Positions 18,572 through 27,685 of a stretch of DNA of 64,000 nucleotides are shown piece by piece. Made by a program: the position numbers and the translations under genes. The stretch is from Shewanella sp. VB17. Its GTDB lineage: Bacteria > Pseudomonadota > Gammaproteobacteria > Enterobacterales > Shewanellaceae. The stretch's first letter is position 1. Every line of letters starts with the position of its first letter. The notes beneath the pieces were generated by a model that searched no databases, had not been told where the DNA came from, and saw nothing but the letters and a program-made list of their open reading frames with translations. Where the stretch lies: positions 3,286,001-3,350,000 of the forward strand of contig NZ_JABRVS010000001.1 of NCBI RefSeq assembly GCF_013248905.1, given 5' to 3'.

Positions 18572-18606
18572 ATAGTCATTTAAAAACATCGATTATCAAT
18601 AAACAC

Positions 18607-18643
18607 GGCATTTCCCATGTTATGAACTGACATGGGAAATGTC
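18607..18643 (+). terminator. Hairpin downstream of diguanylate cyclase gene
   Basis: A 12-bp perfect stem (18609-18620 with 18630-18641), extendable by a wobble and a G-C pair, has a 9-base loop. Only TCGTTAAT follows, so the U-tract is weak. It lies between convergent genes. Confidence 0.5.
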
Positions 18644-18681
18644 GTTAATACGGGAGCAATTAGCGCCCTTGAACTTTTTTG

Positions 18682-18715
18682 CATCTCAAGATGCAGGATC
18701 CTGCATCTTGAGATG
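18682..18715. repeat. 34-bp perfect palindrome with dispersed-repeat core
   Basis: 18682-18698 is the exact reverse complement of 18699-18715, with no spacer and a GGATCC centre. The half-site CATCTTGAGATG, followed by GGTTTGGGTCAT, resembles sequence at 25649-25668 and 55523-55545, so it may be part of a dispersed intergenic repeat. It lies downstream of fabB and could also terminate it. Confidence 0.7.
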
Positions 18716-18776
18716 GTTTGGGTCATCGTAGGATACACATAAACATCACGTGCTAGGTGTATCTATACATAACAAA

Positions 18777-19988
18777 TTACTGATACTTACGCATAACTAA
18801 AGTCGCATTCGTACCACCAAAACCAAAACTATTGCTCATAACAGTATTAAGATCAGCATCACGGTATTGCGTCACAACTGGCATGCCTTCAGCTTTCTCA
18901 TCTAAGTTATCAATGTTGATACTAGGTGCAATAAAGCTTTCTTCCATCATAATTAAGCTGTAAATCGCTTCATGAGCCCCCGCTGCGCCAAGTGCATGGC
19001 CCGTCAAAGACTTAGTTGATGCTATCGCTGGCAAATTTTCGCCGAAGGTTTCACGTAATGCCTCAAGCTCACGCATGTCACCAACAGGCGTTGATGTCCC
19101 ATGAGTGTTGATGTAATCAATTGGGGTATCCACATCAGCAAGGGCCATCTGCATGCAACGTACCGCACCTTCACCTGATGGAGCCACCATATCATAGCCA
19201 TCTGAAGATGCGCCATAACCAATGATTTCAGCATAAATCTTTGCCCCACGGGCCAGCGCATGCTCCAGCTCTTCAACGACCACGATACCGCCACCACCTG
19301 AGATAACAAAGCCATCACGATCGGCATCATAGGTACGAGATGCTTTCTCTGGCGTGTCATTGTACTTAGTAGACAGCGCGCCCATCGCATCAAAGCCCAT
19401 TGTTAATGTCCAATCAACCTCTTCAGAACCGCCCGCAAACACCATATCTTGCTTACCCATTTGAATAAGCTCAGCCGCATGGCCAATACAGTGAGCGCTG
19501 GTCGCGCAAGCTGAACTAATTGAATAATTCATCCCTTTAATTTTAAACGGTGTCGCTAGGCAAGCACTCGAGGTACTCGACATAATACGAGGAACGATAT
19601 ACGGCCCAACACGTTTAACACCTTTTTCACGCAAAATATCTGCAGCAGCAACTTGATTTGCCGACGAAGCACCGCCTGTACCTGCAATTATCCCAACACG
19701 TGGATCTGAATACTGTGCTTCGGTTAACCCAGCATCTTCAATGGCTTCAGCCATCGCGATATATGCATAAGCAGCAGCATTGCCCATAAAACGTAATGCT
19801 TTACGATCAATATAATCTTTAGGATCTAATTTGATATCGCCCCAAACATGGCTGCGAAGCTTCATCTCTTCAAATTGATCTGAGTGAGTAATGCCACTAC
19901 GGCCAGCTTTTAGTGACTCAGTGACTTCTTGCTTGTTGTTACCAATACTTGAGACTATGCCAAGTCCGGTGATCACGACTCTTTTCAT
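18777..19988 (-). CDS. fabB: 3-oxoacyl-ACP synthase I (KASI) FabB
   Basis: 403 residues. The Cys-His-His triad is visible: Cys in ISSACATSAHCIG (about 163), His in INTHGTSTPVGD (about 298) and His in KSLTGHALGAAGAHE (about 333). It starts MKRVVITGLGIVSSIGNNKQEV, as FabB does. It condenses acyl-ACP with malonyl-ACP and is needed for unsaturated fatty acid synthesis. It is divergent from mnmC across 112 bases. That spacer holds a perfect inverted repeat that may be a regulator site. Confidence 0.97.
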   Translation of the reverse strand: MKRVVITGLGIVSSIGNNKQEVTESLKAGRSGITHSDQFEEMKLRSHVWGDIKLDPKDYIDRKALRFMGNAAAYAYIAMAEAIEDAGLTEAQYSDPRVGIIAGTGGASSANQVAAADILREKGVKRVGPYIVPRIMSSTSSACLATPFKIKGMNYSISSACATSAHCIGHAAELIQMGKQDMVFAGGSEEVDWTLTMGFDAMGALSTKYNDTPEKASRTYDADRDGFVISGGGGIVVVEELEHALARGAKIYAEIIGYGASSDGYDMVAPSGEGAVRCMQMALADVDTPIDYINTHGTSTPVGDMRELEALRETFGENLPAIASTKSLTGHALGAAGAHEAIYSLIMMEESFIAPSINIDNLDEKAEGMPVVTQYRDADLNTVMSNSFGFGGTNATLVMRKYQ

Positions 19989-20004
19989 TATTTACTATCC
20001 ATTT

Positions 20005-20020
20005 TGTACATTTAAGTACA
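20005..20020. promoter_or_regulatory. Inverted repeat in the fabB/mnmC divergent promoter region
   Basis: TGTACATTTAAGTACA is a fully self-complementary 16-bp palindrome centred about 25 bases upstream of the fabB start. It could be the operator of a TetR-type fatty acid regulator such as FabR, but I cannot confirm that from the sequence. Confidence 0.35.
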
Positions 20021-20100
20021 CTTAGAACCCATTCACTGTGGCTATAATATCGCTTTTAGCACAATAAAGTGGTCAGCTTTCAATAAACATAGGTAAAATA

Positions 20101-22149
20101 ATGCCTAATATCAGACGAAGAGTAAATTCATTGCTTCAAGAATGTGAGAAAAATACCCAAATGAACCATAAAAATGATTGTGCAGACTTATTTTTAAACC
20201 ATTTAGTCATTAACTGGCCTCTTAAGCAAAATTGGGTGTGTGGACAGTTTGGTCTGGGCGATCCACAACAATTACTCGCATTTAAACAATGTTTGAAACT
20301 AGACATAAACCCTATGTCTGTCAATATAAAAATCTTTGAATCTGATATGAGTGCATTAACACGGTTCATCACGCAACTAGGCGCACTTACCACACAAGAC
20401 TCAAATGATGCGCATTTTATCACTGCACTATTACAAGCTAACCCTGTGGCTATATCAGGTTGCCAACGATTTATCTTTGATGACGGCAAGTTCATACTCG
20501 ATCTCTACCTTGGAGAACCCTTACACTGCCTTAAACAAATACACTGTCCATCAAACTCAAATGCCCTCATCGATTTTTGGACTGTTACCCTAAACGTGCA
20601 GGCGTTAAACGAAGCAATATTATGGCAAATGGCAAGGTTAAGCCAAGATAACGCTCAAATATACAGCTTACATCACAGTGTTAATGACACACTCTCGGAT
20701 CTTGCCAGAAAAACAGGCTTCGCTTTTTTCGTTAAGTCATCAAACTCAGTTTCCTATACTGAGGCCTATTCACCGACGACCTTAAGTACCATTGATAGTC
20801 AAGTCCTCGCACAAGAAAGAAAAGCATTACGACAAGCCCATCGTCAAAAAACACAATACAATCCTCTTAACCCTGCCATGATAAATCACAGTACTGGTGC
20901 CGATACTATTGCGATCATTGGAGGAGGCTTAGCCAGTGCCCACCTGACACTTTCCCTTGCCCAACGACGGCAAAAAATCCATCTTTTTTGCAGTGACAGC
21001 ACACTCGCGCAACAAGCTTCTGGCAATAAACAAGGAGCGATATACCCCCTTTTGACACCAGATAACGGTCATCTAAGCCATTATTTTCAACAAGGCTACT
21101 TATTCAGTCGCCGTCGGCTTCAATCATTGGTTGATGACGGATTTACTATCAACTATGACTTCTGCGGTGTACTTCAAACAGGGTTTGATGAACGCAGTAG
21201 TACCAGACTGAATAAGATCATTACCTCACAAACATGGAATGAACAGATAGCCAGTGCCATCAGCAGCGAGGATTCCAGTAAGGTTGCTGGTATTGATATC
21301 GATAAAGCGGGAATATATTATCCGCTTGGAGGGTGGATAAACCCTCATGAGTTTACGCAAGCCGCTTTCGATAAAGCCACCCAACTTAGCGACGTCACAG
21401 CAGAGTTTACCTGCCAAATAGTTCGAATAGAGCGGGTTGTAGATCAGTGGTATATTTATAAAATAGATAGCAATAGCCACCAAGAGATCACATTTGGCCC
21501 ATTCAACACTCTAGTGCTGGCTAATGGGCCAGGGCTTACACAATTTAAGCAAAGTGAGCAGCTCGCCATCACAGGATTTAGGGGACAAGTGAGCCATATC
21601 CCCACTCAAGATTCACTTCTAAAACTCAACACGGTACTTTGCTCCCATGGCTACTTCACGCCACAGCATAATGGCTTCCACTGTACTGGTGCCAGTTATG
21701 TTAAAAATCCTCAGCACCTTGATTATTGCCCAAACGAGCAATTGGAAAATTTACAGAAAGTGACACAAAGCTATGCACACAAAGCCTGGACAGAAGATGT
21801 GGATATCAGCGATAACCACGCCCGCATCGGCGTAAGAATGGTCACGCGAGATCATGCACCTATGATGGGATGCACACCAGATATTGATGATATTTTAGTG
21901 CATTATCAAGAGCATCAACACACAAAAGAAAGTATCAAATACTGGCAGGAAACACCGGCACCCATCCATCAAGGGTTATATGTATTGGGCGGACTAGGCT
22001 CACGTGGGATCACATCAGGTCCTTTAGCAGCAGAAGCCTTAGCCGCCCAACTTTGCGGTGAGATAATACCACTTGACGGCCCCACACTGGAAATGCTTAA
22101 CCCTAACCGCATGTGGATGCGTAAATTGATAAAAGGTAAAGCCCTGTAG
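20101..22149 (+). CDS. mnmC: MnmC-type tRNA modification protein, intact FAD domain, degenerate methyltransferase domain
   Basis: 682 residues. The C-terminal oxidase half is well conserved: the FAD motif IGGGLASA (273-280), ASGNKQGAIYPLL, YPLGGWINP, GASY, and the end LNPNRMWMRKLIKGKAL. It converts cmnm5U34 to nm5U34 in tRNA. The N-terminal half aligns with MnmC1 by position only. The SAM-binding GFGTGLNFL is replaced by FGLGDPQQLLAF (50-61), and the usual DGFAP is replaced by IDFW (157-160). It may therefore lack the second, SAM-dependent methylation activity. ATG at 20161 (residue 21) is another possible start. It is divergent from fabB. Confidence 0.9.
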   Translation: MPNIRRRVNSLLQECEKNTQMNHKNDCADLFLNHLVINWPLKQNWVCGQFGLGDPQQLLAFKQCLKLDINPMSVNIKIFESDMSALTRFITQLGALTTQDSNDAHFITALLQANPVAISGCQRFIFDDGKFILDLYLGEPLHCLKQIHCPSNSNALIDFWTVTLNVQALNEAILWQMARLSQDNAQIYSLHHSVNDTLSDLARKTGFAFFVKSSNSVSYTEAYSPTTLSTIDSQVLAQERKALRQAHRQKTQYNPLNPAMINHSTGADTIAIIGGGLASAHLTLSLAQRRQKIHLFCSDSTLAQQASGNKQGAIYPLLTPDNGHLSHYFQQGYLFSRRRLQSLVDDGFTINYDFCGVLQTGFDERSSTRLNKIITSQTWNEQIASAISSEDSSKVAGIDIDKAGIYYPLGGWINPHEFTQAAFDKATQLSDVTAEFTCQIVRIERVVDQWYIYKIDSNSHQEITFGPFNTLVLANGPGLTQFKQSEQLAITGFRGQVSHIPTQDSLLKLNTVLCSHGYFTPQHNGFHCTGASYVKNPQHLDYCPNEQLENLQKVTQSYAHKAWTEDVDISDNHARIGVRMVTRDHAPMMGCTPDIDDILVHYQEHQHTKESIKYWQETPAPIHQGLYVLGGLGSRGITSGPLAAEALAAQLCGEIIPLDGPTLEMLNPNRMWMRKLIKGKAL

Positions 22150-22202
22150 TTACACTCTCGTTAACTCGCTTTACTGTATAAGCAGCAAGGCGAGTTAATC
22201 AA

Positions 22203-23450
22203 TTAAACGTTTTTAGAAAAATTAACAATCGCAACATAATGGTCAGAGGTATTATGGTGTTCGAAAATCCAATCCATCCGCTCACATATACGCTCAACGA
22301 TCACTAATCCACAGCCATAGCCTTCATTATACAGTTCATGACCATCATGGCAATTACTGATAGTTAACTCGGTATCTGTTATACTGATATCAATATCACC
22401 CACGCTGTAACTAAAGGCATTCTTAATCAAATTATCGATGATCACAGTGACAAAGCTTGCGGGTGCATAAACCAGACTTGGCCCTCTCACTCTAAGTCGA
22501 TAGCTGGCATCATTTTTAGCAAATAATATCGCCAACTTACCTATCTGTTTTGACAATAAACTCTCCAATGAATAACTTGCCATATGCCTCTGCTCAACCG
22601 ATCCCCTTCCCAGTAATAAAAAAGTGTCTGTCAGCAACGCCATCTCATCACTGGCGCGCTCTAACCGTGCTATCGCCTTGGTGGCTATATGGGGGAGGTC
22701 GGGGATTTTTTGTAGCAACTCAGTGGACCCTTTTATAACCATGATAGGTGTACGCAGTTCGTGTGAAGCAAACCGGCTAAACTCCTTTTCTCGTATAAAG
22801 AAATTACTAATATTAATTTTACTTTCAAGCAGAGAGCTTTCTATCTCACGGGTCTCGCGAAACTGAGTTTCGACATCAAACAATTCATTATCCAGTGGCA
22901 TTCTACCCACTTTTTGTAGAATTTTAGCCAAAGGCTGCGACAAGGTTCGCACAACGTAAAGTCCATAAACTAGCATGGCTAACGTCATCGCTCCCCCCAA
23001 AAATAGCGTTAAGTAGTGTAGATCCGCTTCATAACTGTCTAAATAATCATCCGCATCATCTTGAAAAACAATATACATTAATCCTTTTCCTGAAGGATGC
23101 TTACTAACAATAAAATGTTTGTCTTCAGTGCCGATTAAATGCTCATAAAAGCCCATTTTGGTGTAATTTAACAGCCAATTAGGCAGTGCCTCTTCACTCC
23201 AATAACTTCTAAACTCGACAATATTAGGCAATGGTGCTGCAAAACCAAACTCATTAAAGTCTCTAGCATATTGGCTCGCTTCAGTATCAAGCCAATGATG
23301 TAAACTGAGTATCTCAAGTCTATCTTCAGCAAAATAAATAAGTGACCAAAACAAACTAAAAATACACAAGGTCATCAAACCGAAGCTCCAGCGGAGTCTC
23401 CAATAAAAGCTGGGGAAATGACTGTGATCTACGGCAGGGTTGTTATGCAT
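22203..23450 (-). CDS. Sensor histidine kinase of a two-component system
   Basis: 415 residues. Membrane segments at about 21-41 and 146-168 bracket a periplasmic sensor of about 105 residues of unknown ligand. A HAMP-like linker follows, then the HisKA domain with phospho-accepting His230 (FASHELRTPI). The ATPase domain has the N box DNLIKNAFSYS and the G2-like GCGLVIVERICERM. It lies 31 bases downstream of its response regulator in the same operon. The signal is unknown. The divergent DUF5666 lipoprotein gene is a plausible target. Confidence 0.92.
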   Translation of the reverse strand: MHNNPAVDHSHFPSFYWRLRWSFGLMTLCIFSLFWSLIYFAEDRLEILSLHHWLDTEASQYARDFNEFGFAAPLPNIVEFRSYWSEEALPNWLLNYTKMGFYEHLIGTEDKHFIVSKHPSGKGLMYIVFQDDADDYLDSYEADLHYLTLFLGGAMTLAMLVYGLYVVRTLSQPLAKILQKVGRMPLDNELFDVETQFRETREIESSLLESKINISNFFIREKEFSRFASHELRTPIMVIKGSTELLQKIPDLPHIATKAIARLERASDEMALLTDTFLLLGRGSVEQRHMASYSLESLLSKQIGKLAILFAKNDASYRLRVRGPSLVYAPASFVTVIIDNLIKNAFSYSVGDIDISITDTELTISNCHDGHELYNEGYGCGLVIVERICERMDWIFEHHNTSDHYVAIVNFSKNV

Positions 23451-23481
23451 TTTACTCTCATCATTAATAATTCACTTGCTG

Positions 23482-24159
23482 CTAGGCTTTTATCCTGTAG
23501 CCTTGCCCATGTAAGGTTTCCAAACGTGATTCGGTAAATCCTCTATCGAGAGCGGTTCTTAATCCATACACGTGACTTCTCAGTGAGTCACTGTCAGGTG
23601 ACTCGTCGCCCCAAAGTACTTGGGTAATTTCTTTCCTAGAGACAATGGTAGGTGCATTTTTAAGCAATAATGAGAGGATCTTAAACTGAGTTCGACTCAA
23701 TTTGATGGCTAACCCTTCGCGACTCACTTTATCAGTACTCGTGTCAATCACAATATCGGCATAACTCAGCAGTCCGACATCTCGTCTAGGACCACGGTTA
23801 CTTAATGCATGTAAACGTAAACTCAATTCCTGCATGGCAAATGGCTTCAGTAAATAGTCATCTCCGCCCGCGTTAAATGCCGCAACTTTATCATCAAGAT
23901 GATCTTTAGCAGTGAGAAATAAAATGGGCGTCGGACAAAACAACTCCTGTCTTAATTTCTTCACGGTTGAGATACCGTCAAGCTTAGGCATCATGATATC
24001 CATAATGATCACATCATAATAATTATCACTGACTAACTTAATCGCACTTTCTCCATGATAAGCACAATCTATCACGACCCCTTCGAGTTCCAAATAATCA
24101 GCAATTGTTTCTGAGACATTATGATTATCTTCGACAATTAACACTTTCATTAAATTCAT
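23482..24159 (-). CDS. OmpR/PhoB-type response regulator
   Basis: The receiver domain has the acidic pair ED at the start of VLIVEDNHNVSETIADYLELE, phospho-acceptor Asp in DVIIMDIMMPKLDG, the switch Thr in ILFLTAKD, and Lys in DDYLLKPF. The C-terminal winged helix binds DNA (KLSRTQFKILSLLL, then SDSLRSHVYGLRTALDR). I place the start at the ATG at 24157-24159 because it is preceded by AAGGAGAAC. The longer frame begins with a GTG that lies inside this ribosome site. It is followed by its cognate kinase and is divergent, 82 bases away, from the DUF5666 lipoprotein gene. Confidence 0.93.
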   Translation of the reverse strand: MNLMKVLIVEDNHNVSETIADYLELEGVVIDCAYHGESAIKLVSDNYYDVIIMDIMMPKLDGISTVKKLRQELFCPTPILFLTAKDHLDDKVAAFNAGGDDYLLKPFAMQELSLRLHALSNRGPRRDVGLLSYADIVIDTSTDKVSREGLAIKLSRTQFKILSLLLKNAPTIVSRKEITQVLWGDESPDSDSLRSHVYGLRTALDRGFTESRLETLHGQGYRIKA

Positions 24160-24241
24160 GTTCTCCTTCACGATCTCTTCACACCTATCTCGATACCATG
24201 CTCAGCATATCTTTAACCTCATTCATTAAGGCACGACAACC

Positions 24242-25552
24242 ATGAAATCTTTAAATACAAAAAATCTATTATTAGCAAGCATTCTCGCCACCTTCGTTGT
24301 CGGTTGTGGCGGGGGGAGCAGCGATAACGCCCCTGCAGCTAACGTTCCTGAAGTATCTGCAACACCGACTAAAATATGGGGAACGGTTGGCGCCGTATCA
24401 CCAGCGAATCAAACCATAACAGTCAATGGTTATACTCTGCAAACAGCAGGAACACCGATTTACTATGAAAACAACACGCTTGCACTCGCAGATCTCACAC
24501 CCGGTACTCAAGTCAAAGTTGAGACACAACAAGATAAAGCCACTGAGATTGAACTCGACCCCGCTATTACAGGCGTAGTCTCTCAAATACAAGGCAATAA
24601 CCTCGTGGTTAATGGCACAACTTTTACATACTTAGAGTTAAACAGCGATATCGAGGTTGGAAGCTGGGTTATGATTTCAGCCCGACAGCAAACTGATGGA
24701 CTCTGGTCAGTATCCTCTGTAAACGCTTCACCTGCATTATCTTATTCAGAAATAGAAGGCCGTATTTCAGCATTAGACACCGCAATAGGTAAGTTTACCA
24801 TTGGTTCAATGCAAGTTGAATACACCAATGCGATTATCGAAGACGGCGATATACTCAGCAATGGCCAATGGGTAGAAGTTTACGGACACTATAATCAGGA
24901 TATACTCACCGCTCTCGAAATCGATGTTGAAAATGATATTGATTTCGCTGGCGTTGAAGCTGAAGGAACGATTACGTGGGTGAACGCTGAACAGACGTAT
25001 TTTGAAATTGACAATCGAACTAAAGTGCAGGTAACCAATCAAACAACATATGAAGATGGCACTCACACTGATTTAAAAAATGGAAACTTAGTTGATGTCG
25101 ACATGATACAGAGTAACGAGGGCTTAATTGCAAAAAGCATTGAATTTGAAAATAAACAACCAGAAACACCGGTTGATCAAATTAAGGAGTTTTCTGTGCA
25201 AGGTTTAGCTGAAACTAACGACGGCATTGTCACCATCAATGGCATTGAATTTATCATAGATGCCGCAACTCACTTCGATGATGGCCTAACTGAGTCAGCC
25301 CTTAACAATTTGTGGGTAGAAATTGAAGGCATTGAAGTCAAAGCCAGCAATACCAACCCAGCTCATTGGTTAATTAAAGACATTGAGCGTGAAACTAAAG
25401 CTATCCATATTAGTCTAGAAGGACCTGTAAGTAATAATAGTTTATGGAATTACCCCTCATCTGATAACTCACTCGCTCAGTTTAATACTCGTTGGGTAGA
25501 CCTTGAATGCAGGCTTAATGGGCATGATTTAATTCAATGCCGTTTAGATTAA
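24242..25552 (+). CDS. DUF5666-type lipoprotein with repeated beta modules
   Basis: 436 residues. Lipoprotein signal peptide with lipobox VVGC, followed by GGGSS. About five repeats of the DUF5666 kind follow, each a short beta unit starting G(T/V/R)(V/I) and containing a VNG-like core: GTVGAVSPANQTITVNGYTL, GVVSQIQGNNLVVNGTTFTY, GRISALDTAIGKFTIG, GTITWVNAEQTYFEID and GLAETNDGIVTINGIEF. The role of the family is not known to me; the fold suggests an OB-like binding or structural module at the outer membrane. It stands divergent from the two-component genes, as if controlled by them. A terminator follows. Confidence 0.8.
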   Translation: MKSLNTKNLLLASILATFVVGCGGGSSDNAPAANVPEVSATPTKIWGTVGAVSPANQTITVNGYTLQTAGTPIYYENNTLALADLTPGTQVKVETQQDKATEIELDPAITGVVSQIQGNNLVVNGTTFTYLELNSDIEVGSWVMISARQQTDGLWSVSSVNASPALSYSEIEGRISALDTAIGKFTIGSMQVEYTNAIIEDGDILSNGQWVEVYGHYNQDILTALEIDVENDIDFAGVEAEGTITWVNAEQTYFEIDNRTKVQVTNQTTYEDGTHTDLKNGNLVDVDMIQSNEGLIAKSIEFENKQPETPVDQIKEFSVQGLAETNDGIVTINGIEFIIDAATHFDDGLTESALNNLWVEIEGIEVKASNTNPAHWLIKDIERETKAIHISLEGPVSNNSLWNYPSSDNSLAQFNTRWVDLECRLNGHDLIQCRLD

Positions 25553-25572
25553 TTTTTCAATCAAGGCGACAA

Positions 25573-25603
25573 AAAAACCAGCAACATTTGTTAGCTGGTT
25601 TTT
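25573..25603 (+). terminator. Intrinsic terminator after DUF5666 gene
   Basis: The AAAAACCAGC arm (25573-25582) pairs with GCTGGTTTTT (25594-25603), with further A-T pairs inside a short loop. The T-run is part of the arm. Confidence 0.85.
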
Positions 25604-25648
25604 ATGCTTTTGAGGCTATATGAAAACCGCTCCAAAACACAATCTCTC

Positions 25649-25668
25649 GCATCTTGAGAAGTGACTGG
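25649..25668. repeat. Degenerate copy of a dispersed intergenic repeat
   Basis: GCATCTTGAGAAGTGACTGG resembles the segments at 18703-18726 and (reverse strand) 55523-55545, which share a CATCTTGA-AGTGG core. It lies between convergent genes. It is short, so chance similarity is possible. Confidence 0.35.
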
Positions 25669-25679
25669 ATTTTGCATCG

Positions 25680-26213
25680 TTAAGGCTTCACTCTCACCCG
25701 ATTGTTAGTATCGCGACTGCGCTTAATCAATTCATCATTGCCATGATGACAACCTGACTTAACGAGTCTATCGTAAAGTAGTACATTGACTGATGCTGCC
25801 AAATTCATACACCCTATAGTGGGTACATAGACCACAGCATCAGCACTGTCTATGATCTCTTGATCTATGGTGCCATCTTCCGGGCCAAATACATATAGGA
25901 CTTTATCTGGGTGAACAAACTCAGGCAGAGGGATCGCACCAACCACAAGATCCACGCACACGAGTTTCACGCCATCGGCTTTAGCCAAAAGCAAACTATC
26001 AACAGATTGCAGCGGGATAATATGCCCTGCTCTTTTAGTATCAGTATTGTACTGAGCATTCCCCTTACTGACCGCTAATGCATACCGTTTCCCCGTATAA
26101 AAAACGGCATCTGCCTGATAGCAACCTGCAGCGCGCATGATCCCACCCACATTAGTAGGACTTTTGGGATTAACAAGTCCTATCTGAACCACATGTTCAC
26201 CTTCCACACTCAC
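25680..26213 (-). CDS. SpoU/TrmH-family RNA 2'-O-methyltransferase
   Basis: 177 residues. The three SPOUT motifs are recognisable: motif 1 IGLVNPKSPTNVGGIMRAAG (Asn and Arg), motif 2 VLYVFGPEDGTID, and motif 3 VPTIGCMNLAASVNVLLYD. These proteins form a trefoil-knot dimer that methylates ribose in tRNA or rRNA with SAM. The exact RNA and position cannot be told from sequence alone. Its start overlaps the stop of the yfcL-like gene by 4 bases, so they are translationally coupled. Confidence 0.88.
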   Translation of the reverse strand: MSVEGEHVVQIGLVNPKSPTNVGGIMRAAGCYQADAVFYTGKRYALAVSKGNAQYNTDTKRAGHIIPLQSVDSLLLAKADGVKLVCVDLVVGAIPLPEFVHPDKVLYVFGPEDGTIDQEIIDSADAVVYVPTIGCMNLAASVNVLLYDRLVKSGCHHGNDELIKRSRDTNNRVRVKP

Positions 26214-26479
26214 GGGGCTAATCTGTCACTAAGCTGTTTCCATGCCGAATCAACAAGTGCATAATCTGCATCTGCCAGTTCTTGTTTAGCTAATGTCATA
26301 CATACATGCATTTTTTCATTTAAGGCTGAAAAGTTTTGTTCCGTTTCAATTTCAAGTTGTGAAATGGCCACAGCAAAATGTCCTTGTAGATAACCACTGG
26401 CAAACAGGGCATCTTCATTCCCTTTGGCAACGATATCGTCTATCCATTCATACAAGGCGGTTTCATACTGCTCTAACAT
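26210..26479 (-). CDS. yfcL: YfcL family protein
   Basis: About 90 residues. It aligns along its length with E. coli YfcL (start MLEQYETALYEWIDDIV; middle DALFASGYLQGHFAVAISQLE). Function unknown; it is an acidic, helical cytosolic protein. I start it at 26479 rather than at the frame's first ATG (26515) because GTGGAGTTATT precedes that ATG and the homologs begin there. It is followed directly by the RNA methyltransferase gene and preceded 64 bases upstream by the NAD-kinase-like gene on the same strand. Confidence 0.85.
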   Translation of the reverse strand: MLEQYETALYEWIDDIVAKGNEDALFASGYLQGHFAVAISQLEIETEQNFSALNEKMHVCMTLAKQELADADYALVDSAWKQLSDRLAP

Positions 26480-26543
26480 AATAACTCCACTATTTTCTTC
26501 CGCAGCAAGCTGCAAACATTATTTCGATTGGCTTCGAGATCAT

Positions 26544-27668
26544 TCACATTAAATCAGGATTAGCGACTTGGTACATCACATGATCATGAAAACCGGTGAT
26601 CACTCGATAATAACCGCATAAGTCTCGGTCTAATTCAGGATCGCCACTATCCACAATTAATGGCCGTCCTTCAAGTGCTTTTAGCTTAGTTTTGGTCGCC
26701 AAGATAATAATATTGTCTTTTCCGACCCGTTTTATTAACTCACTGGACAGTTGCTGATTTCCTCGGCCTAAAATGTGCCCTTGTCCACCAATCAAAGTGA
26801 TCACTAATTTTACCGATTGATCTAAGGTCTGTTCAAGCAATTGCTGGGCGCTTAAATCAGCGGCTATTAGCTCCCTATTCTGTACTAAATCAACACCTAA
26901 TAAAGTATTGTCCAATTGCAATTCATCCATCACAGCTGCAACGGTGGTTCCGGATCCCATAATATAGAGCTCATCATCCATGTTATCGAGCACTTCTGCT
27001 GCAATATCAAGCAATACAAGCTCATCGACTTCAACGCCCCCCATTTTTACCGATTGAATAAATCTCGGCTCAGCAGGCACTTGCATCTCTCCATATCGGC
27101 GAGCCTTAACGGTTCCTTGTCTAAAGGCGACTTCATCAATGTCCATCACGTCAGCATTCATCAAGCTCACTAGCTCACCTTCAAGTAGCATTTTAACCAC
27201 GGTTCCAGCAGCATGAGGAGTTATCCCATATACCCCTGAATGGATTTTCACCCCCGCAGGGACACCAAGTACTGGCAATGTATCGCCTGCAACATGATAA
27301 ATGTCGCGCGCAGTACCATCCCCCCCAGCAAACAACAGTAAATCTAAGGTTTCATCTAAAAGTTTTTTAACCACAGCTTGAGTGTCTACTGCGCCGGTCT
27401 CTTGATTAACATGATGCACCACTCGCACATCAAAGCCCATTTCTAATGCTAATGACTCGCCCATAAGACCTGAAGCAGTCATGATTTCAATCTCATGACG
27501 ATAAGGTCTTATCACCTCAAGAGCCTGTTTCATACGCAAATGTGACTTAGGTTGTGCACCTTTAGCGATCGCTTCATCAGCGACACCGTCGCTGCCTTTT
27601 AGCGCAACACTGCCGCCTAATCCTGCAAGAGGATTGATGAGCAAACCTAAACGAAAACGAATTGTCAT
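26544..27668 (-). CDS. ATP-NAD kinase-like protein (COG3199/AcoX type)
   Basis: 374 residues. The N-terminus FRLGLLINPLAGLGGSVALK and the nucleotide-binding LLLFAGGDGTARDIY motif (GGDGT) place it in the ATP-NAD kinase fold. PVLGVPAGVKIHSGVYGITP and SGTTVAAVMDEL complete the family pattern. It is longer than the housekeeping NadK and belongs to a distinct branch with uncertain substrate. It is probably in one operon with the MFS transporter (17 bases upstream), the yfcL gene and the RNA methyltransferase gene. Confidence 0.85.
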   Translation of the reverse strand: MTIRFRLGLLINPLAGLGGSVALKGSDGVADEAIAKGAQPKSHLRMKQALEVIRPYRHEIEIMTASGLMGESLALEMGFDVRVVHHVNQETGAVDTQAVVKKLLDETLDLLLFAGGDGTARDIYHVAGDTLPVLGVPAGVKIHSGVYGITPHAAGTVVKMLLEGELVSLMNADVMDIDEVAFRQGTVKARRYGEMQVPAEPRFIQSVKMGGVEVDELVLLDIAAEVLDNMDDELYIMGSGTTVAAVMDELQLDNTLLGVDLVQNRELIAADLSAQQLLEQTLDQSVKLVITLIGGQGHILGRGNQQLSSELIKRVGKDNIIILATKTKLKALEGRPLIVDSGDPELDRDLCGYYRVITGFHDHVMYQVANPDLM

Positions 27669-27685
27669 TGCGGATCCTTATTCAA

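Noticed and set aside
20069..20085. Possible FadR site upstream of fabB (AAGTGGTCAGCTTTC)
   Set aside because: Only about half of the fixed FadR positions match, much weaker than the fadI and fadL boxes.
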